A stretch of DNA of 13,201 bases, taken from NCBI GenBank assembly GCA_022866185.1, contig JALHUG010000022.1, forward strand, positions 1 to 13,201, in the 5' to 3' direction. The position numbers and the translations under genes are program-made. Shown here one piece after another: positions 6,620-11,735 of this stretch. How positions within the stretch are numbered: position 1 is the stretch's first letter; each line of letters opens with the position of its first letter. The DNA comes from Dehalococcoidia bacterium. GTDB lineage: Bacteria > Chloroflexota > Dehalococcoidia > SM23-28-2. Below the pieces are notes generated by a model. The model saw only the letters and a list, made by a program, of their open reading frames with translations, made no database searches and was not told the origin of the DNA.

Positions 6620-6673
6620 GTGCCCTTTCCACGCCTGGCCGGCGTCGCTGTCGCCCCCTCCCGCCTCGCCCCC

Positions 6674-7690
6674 TCACCCCTCCTGGGCAAGGAAGCGAGC
6701 CACCTCATCCCTGGCGAACGTCGGGAGGGCCATCCTGCCGCCGTCAGGTTTTCCTATTATAACCCCCGCATCCTGCGGTGTAACCGTGCCGATGCGCCCG
6801 GCAGCTATGCCTGCCTCCGCCAGGGCGGCCAGGAGTCGGTCGGCGTCCTGCGGCGGTAGGGCTATGAGCAGGGCGCCCGAAGCCATCAGCCCCAGCGGGT
6901 CCAGCCCTGCCGCCCGGCACACGGCCTGAGTGGCTGGCAGCACGGGTATCGCCGCCTCCTCCAGCCACATTCCCACCCCGGAGGCCTCGGCCATCTCGTA
7001 GAGGGCGGTGGCCAGACCACCCTCGGTGGGGTCGTGCATGGCGTGGACGGCGGCCTTCTCCACTGCCAGCAGGGCCTCCCTGACCACGCTGATGCCCGGC
7101 TGGAAGATGTAGCCGCTGGCCGTCTCCAGCACCGCGGCGGCCACGCCCTTCCGGCGCAGGGCATCCGCCGCCTCGCGGGCGAGCACCGCCGTCCCTTCGA
7201 TGGCGATGCCCTTGGTGAGGATCAGGTCGTCGCCGGGCTGCGCCCCCGACCCGCGCACCAGCCGGTCGCGTTCCACCTCCCCCAGCATCGCCCCCACCAC
7301 GATCGGCCGGTCGAGGCGATGGGTGATCTCGATGTGGCCGCCGACGAGCTCCACCTCCATCTGGCGGCAGGCGTCGAGGATCTGGTCGAATATGCCCTCC
7401 GCCAGCGACTGGCTGGCCCCCTGGGGCAGGAGGACGGTGGCCAGGAACCAGGCCGGCTTGGCCCCCATGCAGGCCACGTCGTTGGCGTTGATGTGGACGG
7501 CGTACCAGCCGATGAGGTCGCTGGCGAAGGTGATGGGGTCGCTCTTGGCGACCAGCAGCCGCTGGCCCATGTCGATGACGGCCGCATCCTGGCCCACCCC
7601 TGGCCCCACGACCACGCGCCCCGACACGTCGGGGCCGATGCGGGCCAGCAGTTGGCCCAGGAGCTGATTGGGAAGCTTACCGATATCCAC
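6674..7690 (-). CDS. HypE-like AIR-synthase-family protein
   Basis: A 338-residue member of the PurM/ThiL/SelD/HypE ATP-binding superfamily, closest in style to stand-alone HypE-like proteins (COG0309 type; recognition from memory). Motifs: GVGQDAAVI (31-39), KSDPITF (49-55), NANDVACMGAKP (68-79), GGHIEIT (117-123), HDPTEGGLATALYEMA (219-234) and SGALLIA (271-277). These form the N-terminal and C-terminal AIRS domains that bind ATP at a dimer interface. No hydrogenase maturation, selenium, thiamine or purine genes are nearby, so the substrate is unknown. The GTG at 7690 is preferred: GAGGGAGA precedes it closely. The more upstream ATG at 7729 lies inside the -10 box of a good minus-strand promoter and so would not be transcribed. 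Confidence 0.88.
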   Translation of the reverse strand: MDIGKLPNQLLGQLLARIGPDVSGRVVVGPGVGQDAAVIDMGQRLLVAKSDPITFASDLIGWYAVHINANDVACMGAKPAWFLATVLLPQGASQSLAEGIFDQILDACRQMEVELVGGHIEITHRLDRPIVVGAMLGEVERDRLVRGSGAQPGDDLILTKGIAIEGTAVLAREAADALRRKGVAAAVLETASGYIFQPGISVVREALLAVEKAAVHAMHDPTEGGLATALYEMAEASGVGMWLEEAAIPVLPATQAVCRAAGLDPLGLMASGALLIALPPQDADRLLAALAEAGIAAGRIGTVTPQDAGVIIGKPDGGRMALPTFARDEVARFLAQEG

Positions 7691-7724
7691 TGCTTCTCCC
7701 TCACCACCGTCTCGCTTGGCTCGA

Positions 7725-7752
7725 ATCATACTATGTGGTGACCTGGCGTCAA
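7725..7752 (-). promoter_or_regulatory. Sigma70-type promoter of the AIR-synthase-family gene
   Basis: On the minus strand TTGACG (7752-7747), a 16-base spacer and TATGAT (7730-7725) form a near-consensus promoter. It predicts a start near 7718 and a leader of about 28 bases to the GTG at 7690, which contains the ribosome-binding GAGGGAGA. Confidence 0.65.
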
Positions 7753-7790
7753 CCCAGGTGGGCCCGGTTGTCTTCCATCTCGGCGTAGCC

Positions 7791-7899
7791 GGTTCAGGTT
7801 CACACACGACCCCAGCCTCAAGGCTGGGGCATGAGGGCGGGAATCCGATGCCCCCGCCTTCAGGCGGGGGTCGAGAACCAACCCATCAGCGGCGAACCA
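7791..7899 (+). mobile_element. Hairpin element copy B
   Basis: Contains the same core as copy A: CCCCAGCC / GGCTGGGG with TCAA loop (7810-7829), a 21-nt linker from CATG to GATG, then CCCCCGCC / GGCGGGGG with TTCA loop (7851-7870) and GTCGAGAA. The right end is the complement of TGGTTCGCCGCTGATGGGTT, matching the right ends of C and D. The left end reads GGTTCAGGTTCACACACG, as if about 23 bases between two GGTTC motifs had been deleted relative to copy C. It lies between the divergent AIR-synthase-family gene and the small lipoprotein gene. Confidence 0.65.
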
Positions 7900-7919
7900 G
7901 TCAAACCGCGGCTCTCCCC

Positions 7920-7948
7920 TTGCCAACTCTCGCGGCTGCGAGTAGGAT
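7920..7948 (+). promoter_or_regulatory. Repeated promoter P1 (TTGCCA-17-TAGGAT)
   Basis: The -35 is TTGCCA (7920-7925), the spacer is 17 bases and the -10 is TAGGAT (7943-7948). The spacer contains CTCGC-ggct-GCGAG, a 5-bp inverted repeat in the position of an operator. P2 (8276-8304) has the same spacer except one base; P3 (9135-9163) matches 14 of 17 spacer bases relative to P2. The TCCCC before the -35 is also shared. Confidence 0.7.
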
Positions 7949-7958
7949 AGGGGGTGCC

Positions 7959-8258
7959 ATGGGGCGGTTTGTCTTATTGCTGGCGTCCTTGGTGTTGTTG
8001 CTGCCAGGTGTGGCTTACATCGCATGTGAGGAAGAAGGCGGCTCCGACAACGGTCCAACCTCGTCTGAAGGCCAAGAGGTTTGGCAAGAGAATTACCAGG
8101 CGATCAAGTCCTACAGTTGTTCCACGTTAGTTACCACAATGGACTACTGTGACAGAGACCCCGAATTCATGCCGAGCAACATGCTCGCGTGGTGTCTTGA
8201 TTGGTCGTGGCTCCTTGACAGCGAGTTCGAATCCAGATGCCTTGAGCCGGAATACTAG
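7959..8258 (+). CDS. Small exported protein, probable lipoprotein
   Basis: A 99-residue protein not recognised as any family. It has an N-terminal hydrophobic signal (residues 4-20) ending in YIAC, a near-lipobox with Cys23; the -3 position is Tyr rather than Leu, so lipidation is likely but not certain. A charged Glu/Ser/Gly linker follows, then a short domain with four more Cys (54, 64, 79, 94) and several Trp, which could form two disulfides outside the cell. The ATG lies only 10 bases after the -10 box of P1, so the transcript would be leaderless or nearly so. Transcription is divergent from the AIR-synthase-family gene. No terminator is seen before the next promoter copy. Confidence 0.6.
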   Translation: MGRFVLLLASLVLLLPGVAYIACEEEGGSDNGPTSSEGQEVWQENYQAIKSYSCSTLVTTMDYCDRDPEFMPSNMLAWCLDWSWLLDSEFESRCLEPEY

Positions 8259-8275
8259 GATGCTCAGATCTCCCC

Positions 8276-8304
8276 TTGCCAACCCTCGCGGCTGCGAGTA
8301 GGAT
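8276..8304 (+). promoter_or_regulatory. Repeated promoter P2 (TTGCCA-17-TAGGAT)
   Basis: TTGCCA (8276-8281), a 17-base spacer identical to P1 but for one base, and TAGGAT (8299-8304). The spacer again holds CTCGC-ggct-GCGAG. Similarity to P1 continues past the -10 through an ATGG and a TTTGTCTT, about 60 bases in all. The duplication therefore covered the promoter and the beginning of the P1 gene. It probably drives the Cys-rich protein gene with a leader of about 85 bases. Confidence 0.7.
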
Positions 8305-8313
8305 ACGGGCGGT

Positions 8314-8343
8314 ATGGTTCGTTTGTCTTCCGTCAAGCCGTAG
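8314..8343 (+). other. Nine-codon leader ORF or remnant of a duplicated gene start
   Basis: An ATG in the same position relative to P2 as the lipoprotein ATG is to P1 opens MVRLSSVKP and then a stop. DNA around it (ATGG..CG.TTTGTCTT) matches the first codons of the lipoprotein gene. It is either a decayed duplicate of that start or a short leaderless leader peptide upstream of the Cys-rich gene. The evidence does not separate the two. Confidence 0.3.
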
Positions 8344-8395
8344 CGCTGTTGGCATGACGAGAGAGCAGGGATGAATCGACGACGGAGGTTGTGCC

Positions 8396-9037
8396 ATGAA
8401 AACCACCAGATTCGCGGTTGGCCTGTTGATGGCCGTAGTGGTGTTTGCTGGCGTGGTGGGCCTCTTCTGGTCTCACACCTCCGCCCAGCAGACGAGAGTC
8501 ATTCACCTGGCGCAGGGTTGGAATTCAGTGGCTTGGACGGGTGAAAAGCAGCCCGCTTCCGCAGCCCTGGCTAGCCTGGGTGACGCCGTGTCGGTTGCGT
8601 ACGGGTACAACAACGATTCCCAAACCTTCACGCTCCACGCGGTTGGCAGACCGGAAATCTCGACATTGACGGATTTCGAGCCAGAGCAATCTTATTGGGT
8701 TCTGGCGCTGCGTTCTGCGGACTGGTCAGTGCCAGGCCCGGCTGAGCCTTCTTGCCCTACCGTAACCCCCTGCCCCGCTGGGACTCCTTGCCCCGCTGGG
8801 ACTCCTTGCCCCGTCGCGACACCTTGCCCTGGCTGTGGTCAGTGGCAATCGTTGGCCGAACAGTGCGTAGTCGATTATGGCCAATGCGTTGATGACTACG
8901 GAGCCTGTGTAGACGAATTGGGCTGCTTCATGGACTGCCGGATTGGGCTGGGGGAATGCGTGTTGGACGCCCCTAACCTGATGTCCGCCTGGGGCTGTCT
9001 AGCCATCTGGGACTGCATGGACTGTATGGAGTCATAG
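8396..9037 (+). CDS. Secreted Cys-rich protein with CPxxTP hexads and CV-x-D-Y-G heptads
   Basis: 213 residues, family not recognised. A signal peptide (about 1-30, ending HTSA) precedes a Cys-free domain (about 34-112) opening LAQGWNSVAWTGE. I associate that opening with repeated domains of secreted Chloroflexota proteins, unverified. From residue 120 on there are 15 Cys. Five lie at an exact spacing of six (120, 126, 132, 138, 144) in C-P-x-x-T-P units. Three lie at a spacing of seven (157, 164, 171) in C-V-x-D-Y-G-x-like units, and others follow at 147, 177, 181, 188, 201, 207 and 210. Odd Cys number suggests intermolecular bonding, metal binding or a heavy disulfide core. GGAGG lies 7 bases before the ATG. 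P2 lies upstream. Confidence 0.72.
   Translation: MKTTRFAVGLLMAVVVFAGVVGLFWSHTSAQQTRVIHLAQGWNSVAWTGEKQPASAALASLGDAVSVAYGYNNDSQTFTLHAVGRPEISTLTDFEPEQSYWVLALRSADWSVPGPAEPSCPTVTPCPAGTPCPAGTPCPVATPCPGCGQWQSLAEQCVVDYGQCVDDYGACVDELGCFMDCRIGLGECVLDAPNLMSAWGCLAIWDCMDCMES
8771..8830 (+). repeat. 18-bp tandem repeat coding CPxxTP units
   Basis: TGCCCCGCTGGGACTCCT is repeated exactly at 8771-8788 and 8789-8806, followed by a diverged unit at 8807-8824 and the start of another. Each 18 bases codes one Cys-Pro-x-x-Thr-Pro hexad. The exact pair implies recent expansion. Confidence 0.85.
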
Positions 9038-9134
9038 GGCTAACAAACCTTGGTTGTCTTCCTGCTGTCGAACGGCGACATCTTGTCCGTCGCTGGCAAT
9101 CGTGATTCAGGAGGCTGCAGGCCACCACATCCCC

Positions 9135-9163
9135 TTGCCAACCCTCGCGCCTGGGCGTAAAAT
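9135..9163 (+). promoter_or_regulatory. Repeated promoter P3 (TTGCCA-17-TAAAAT)
   Basis: TTGCCA (9135-9140), a 17-base spacer matching P2 at 14 of 17 positions, and a better -10, TAAAAT (9158-9163). The CTCGC/GCGAG inverted repeat is broken here, so if it is an operator this copy may have escaped that control. It is placed to drive the membrane-anchored coiled-coil gene. Confidence 0.65.
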
Positions 9164-9187
9164 ACGGCGTCGCCACAGGTGTCAGCC

Positions 9188-9730
9188 ATGCCAGCAGAAG
9201 TTGTCGGAGCCCTGATAGCGATCGGCGGAGTCCTCCTCGGGTCCGTCGTGACGGCCGTCGTCACCCTGCGGGTCGAGAACACCAGGCAGAAGGCGGAGTC
9301 CGCTCGCCAAGCACAGGCTCTCGCCGCCGAGCGGCAGCGCACAGAGTCCGCCTTTGCCCACGAGTCAAGCATGCGCCAACTTGAGTGGCGCAGAGCCGAG
9401 CGCAAGGTGGTGATGGACCGCGCTCGCGCCTTCCTCGATGAAGTTTCCCTGGTGGTCCAACAGATAGGGATCTTCAAGGCATCCCAGGCCGTCACTGGCC
9501 AACCCACCGAGCACAAGGTTTCCTTCTGGGTTTGGCGGATGGCCGATGTCCTCAACCGGCATGGAGGCACCTGGCTATCCGTCCCCGACGCCCAGCTCGG
9601 CCAGCTCTTGCGCGCCCTAGCAGTCGACCCCCTCTACCCCGACTGGATGCCGTCGCTGCAATACGAAGACCTCGTCAGGCAAGCCTACCAACGGCTGGAG
9701 CAGGTAGCAGCGCTCCTGGACGAACCGTAG
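9188..9730 (+). CDS. Small membrane-anchored coiled-coil protein, unknown function
   Basis: 180 residues, family not recognised. One N-terminal transmembrane helix (about 4-27, Gly/Val/Ala/Leu-rich) is followed by a long charged helix rich in Arg, Glu, Gln and Ala (about 29-85), probably a coiled coil. A more globular C-terminal part carries Trp residues (about 95-180). The protein would be anchored with most of it in the cytoplasm, or the reverse. The ATG at 9188 is preferred because AGGTG ends 6 bases before it; a GTG at 9179 in the same frame would add three residues. The stop is followed by a 6-bp hairpin. Confidence 0.62.
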   Translation: MPAEVVGALIAIGGVLLGSVVTAVVTLRVENTRQKAESARQAQALAAERQRTESAFAHESSMRQLEWRRAERKVVMDRARAFLDEVSLVVQQIGIFKASQAVTGQPTEHKVSFWVWRMADVLNRHGGTWLSVPDAQLGQLLRALAVDPLYPDWMPSLQYEDLVRQAYQRLEQVAALLDEP

Positions 9731-9760
9731 CCGCCATCGTGTGGTTTGTCATCGCCCAGG

Positions 9761-9776
9761 GCTGGCCGTAGCCAGC
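9761..9776 (+). terminator. Hairpin after the coiled-coil gene
   Basis: GCTGGC-cgta-GCCAGC forms a 6-bp stem with a 4-nt loop 30 bases after the stop codon. No T run follows, so terminator function is doubtful. Confidence 0.3.
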
Positions 9777-9848
9777 GCAGCAGCCCAGGCACTATGTTCT
9801 CATCATGAAAGCATAGACAAAATCATCGTAAGCTGGAGGAGGGACACA

Positions 9849-9980
9849 ATGGGAGGAAAGGGCCGCAAGAATGTCAAGAAGCCTAAGCAGGACAAGGTCA
9901 AGAAAGGGCCGAGCGGGACGCCTGCTCCTCGAGAGCCCGTAGGCGGCACTAGAGGTGCTGGACCTCGTAGGCCGCAGTAG
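9849..9980 (+). CDS. 43-residue highly basic protein
   Basis: A 43-residue peptide starting MGGKGRKNVKKPKQDK, with eight Lys and five Arg, followed by a Gly/Pro-rich tail (SGTPAPREP to GPRRPQ). A very strong Shine-Dalgarno (GGAGGAGGG, 9835-9843) lies 5 bases before the ATG, which supports translation despite the size. No family was recognised. Similar Lys-rich small proteins starting M-x-G-K-G-x-K-N are remembered from several phyla but not verified. The charge suggests binding to RNA, DNA or ribosomes; this is inference only. Confidence 0.6.
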   Translation: MGGKGRKNVKKPKQDKVKKGPSGTPAPREPVGGTRGAGPRRPQ

Positions 9981-9988
9981 ACCACGGG

Positions 9989-10005
9989 GCCGGCCCGTCG
10001 CCGGC
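9989..10005 (+). terminator. Hairpin between convergent genes
   Basis: GCCGGC-ccgtc-GCCGGC lies 9 bases after the basic-peptide stop and between convergent genes. It could end transcripts from either side, but lacks a T run on both strands. Weak call. Confidence 0.25.
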
Positions 10006-10123
10006 TGGTCCAGCGGCGCCAGCCCCGAGGCGGTCACGGCTGGCTTCTCGTCGAGACCCTGCTCGTCCCCCTGCAGGCTAACGCCCTGGTCAGCGGTTGC
10101 CGAGGCTGCCAACTGGTTTGCGA

Positions 10124-10615
10124 CTATTCGTCGGCCAGATGTTCGATGGTTGCAGCAACCCGGTAGCGCACGTTCACGCTCATACATGTGCCCCGTAGCG
10201 CCGCGAGTCGGTCAGGAGCAAGGCCCTTGTCCAGGAGGCCTTCGATGAAGCGACGCGCCTCTTGGTCATCGGCCAGTAGGTGGATCTTGCCCTGATTGGG
10301 ATTGGCCTCGTCAAGCTCCACGACGAGAAGTCTGGTTGCCATCTCGAGTGTGGATACCTCGAGGGCCTCTACGGTCTTGAGCTCTACCGTCTCGGGCCCT
10401 AACGTCTTGGACTCGGTTTCCGAGGCGGGCAGTTCGGGTTCCGGGGCAGGCGGCTCGGGTTCCGGCTCAATCAGGGAATAATCCAGCGGCGCCATCTTGA
10501 AAGGTTTGCTCTCGGAGACGGCGCATATTCTCCCCTTAGCCCATTCCAGGATATCCTCTGTGTGATCCTGGGTCGTGTGCTCATTGTGGTTATCATTGTT
10601 GCTGCCCACTTTCAC
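10124..10615 (-). CDS. Hypothetical protein with Pro/Glu-rich linker
   Basis: 163 residues, family not recognised. A hydrophilic Asn/His/Asp-rich N-terminus leads to a short segment (about 20-45), a Pro-Glu-rich linker (about 49-70) and a C-terminal domain. That domain starts near MATRLLVVELDEANP and contains a helix with FIEGLLDKGL. No signal peptide or membrane segment is visible, so it is probably cytoplasmic. The start is GTG. The upstream GAGGTGA is 4 bases (from GAGG) before this GTG and 10 before another GTG two codons later, so either could be used. It is convergent with the basic-peptide gene and divergent from the DedA operon. Confidence 0.6.
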   Translation of the reverse strand: MKVGSNNDNHNEHTTQDHTEDILEWAKGRICAVSESKPFKMAPLDYSLIEPEPEPPAPEPELPASETESKTLGPETVELKTVEALEVSTLEMATRLLVVELDEANPNQGKIHLLADDQEARRFIEGLLDKGLAPDRLAALRGTCMSVNVRYRVAATIEHLADE

Positions 10616-10774
10616 TTCACCTCACCATCCGTCCAGGGGCCACCAGCTCCTACTTTACCGTTTATCTCTTAAGTAGACGCGAGAGGTGGCTATTTTGATA
10701 CAAGTCCGCCTGGGTAATCGCCCGCAACAGTTGGGTGGTTCGTCGTGGCAATGGACTGGCCATGGCGGGCCAGT
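10616..10774. other. Upstream region of the hypothetical gene; no feature recognised
   Basis: This stretch between the minus-strand gene start and hairpin element C should hold the gene's promoter. An AT-richer patch lies at 10651-10675, but no convincing -35/-10 pair was found on the minus strand. Confidence 0.4.
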
Positions 10775-10947
10775 TGGTTCATGATTGGTGGGTTCTGAAC
10801 TCTCAGGTTCGCACACAACCCCCCCGACCTGTCGGGGGGGGCATGGGGAGGCGAATCCGATGCCCCCGCCTTCTCCGCCATCCGCAGAGGCGGAGTCCGC
10901 ATGGCGGACAGGCGGGGGTCGAGAATTAGCCCACCAACGGCGAACCA
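10775..10947 (+). mobile_element. Hairpin element copy C (both ends present, 173 bp)
   Basis: The most complete copy. The left end is TGGTTCATGATTGGTGGGTT; the right end is the complement of TGGTTCGCCGTTGGTGGGCT. Hairpin 1 has a changed but still complementary stem (CCCCCCCGAC at 10819-10828 with GTCGGGGGGG at 10831-10840). The CATG-to-GATG linker follows. Hairpin 2 (CCCCCGCC to GGCGGGGG) carries a 38-base insertion in its loop with its own TCCGCCAT / ATGGCGGA palindrome. ATGGCGGGCCA occurs at 10762-10772 and 10953-10963, just outside the ends, a possible target duplication although 2 and 5 extra bases separate it from the ends. It lies between divergent genes. Confidence 0.7.
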
Positions 10948-10967
10948 GTTGGATGGCGGGCCAAGCG

Positions 10968-10996
10968 TTGACAGCTTTGGGGGCCTTTGCTAAACT
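10968..10996 (+). promoter_or_regulatory. Strong sigma70-type promoter of the DedA operon
   Basis: Perfect TTGACA (10968-10973), a 17-base spacer and TAAACT (10991-10996). It predicts a transcript start near 11003, about 70 bases before the point where DedA-like coding begins. It lies 20 bases beyond the right end of hairpin element C. Confidence 0.75.
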
Positions 10997-11135
10997 CAGG
11001 CGAATGGAAGAGGCCTCTTTCTGAACCCAACCTGCCCTTGCTGGTGGTGGAAGCCGGGCAAGGTGGTGGAGGAACATCGAAGAGCTACTCTTAGACTTCG
11101 TCCAGTACGTCTACAACCTCATCGAGTGGCCAGGG

Positions 11136-11726
11136 GTGGTCGCCCTGATGGCCGTCGAGAGCGCCTGTATCCCCCTCCCCAGCGAGATCATCATGCCCCT
11201 GGCCGGCTGGTTCCTGGTGGACGACCGCGGGCTGGGGCCTCAGTGGCTGTTCCTGGCTGCCTTCTGCGGCGCCCTGGGCAACCTGATTGGCTCTCTGCTG
11301 GCCTACGCCGTGGGGGCCTGGGGCGGCCGACCCCTCCTCTTGCGCTACGGGCGCTATGTGCTCATCCCCCGCCACGAGGTGGAGCAGGCCGAGCGCTGGT
11401 TCGCCCGCTACGGCGCTCGGGCGGTGCTCATCTCGCGGGTGCTGCCGGTAGTACGCACCTTCATCAGCTTGCCGGCGGGGATCGCCCGCATGAACGTCTG
11501 GCGGTTCAGCATCCTGACCTTCGTCGGGTCCTTCCCCTGGTCGCTGGGCCTGGCCTGGGCGGGCTTCGTCCTGGGCGAGAACTGGGAGCGGATCAGGGAT
11601 TGGATGCGTCCAGCGGACATACCCATCCTGATAGCGCTGGCAGCGCTGGTGGCCTGGTACATATATCGGCGGGTGCGCGCTGTTCTGCGGGACGTCGAGC
11701 CCTCGATATTGGGGAGTAAGGAGTAG
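11136..11726 (+). CDS. DedA-family (SNARE-associated/VTT) membrane protein
   Basis: 196 residues from the first standard start (GTG). Motifs of the family are ESACIPLPSE (8-17), a Gly-rich membrane segment GNLIGSLLAYAVGAWGG (48-64), and FARYGARAVLISRVLPVVRTF (89-109) followed by AGIARMNVWRF (114-124). Hydrophobic segments lie near 37-60, 125-147 and 162-178. DedA proteins are polytopic, and several act as lipid (undecaprenyl-phosphate or phospholipid) flippases; the substrate here is not determined. The same frame is open back to 11025, and 11076-11135 reads as the expected family N-terminal helix (IEELLLDFVQYVYNLIEWPG). There is no ATG, GTG or TTG there, so the true start may be the ATC at 11076 or be hidden by an indel. 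It is first in the operon. Confidence 0.87.
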   Translation: MVALMAVESACIPLPSEIIMPLAGWFLVDDRGLGPQWLFLAAFCGALGNLIGSLLAYAVGAWGGRPLLLRYGRYVLIPRHEVEQAERWFARYGARAVLISRVLPVVRTFISLPAGIARMNVWRFSILTFVGSFPWSLGLAWAGFVLGENWERIRDWMRPADIPILIALAALVAWYIYRRVRAVLRDVEPSILGSKE

Positions 11727-11735
11727 CGGTCGACC

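Noticed and set aside
7691..7807. Longer N-terminus for the AIR-synthase-family protein
   Set aside because: The extra codons run through the gene's own -10 and -35 boxes and into hairpin element B; the GTG at 7690 has a ribosome-binding site and matches the family start.
9040..9570. 176-codon minus-strand frame
   Set aside because: It is antisense to the membrane-anchored coiled-coil gene and P3; its composition is Arg/Ser/Thr-rich as expected of a shadow frame in GC-rich DNA.
2650..10947. Hairpin repeats as a CRISPR array
   Set aside because: Copies are kilobases apart, in both orientations and without regular spacers; no cas genes are present.
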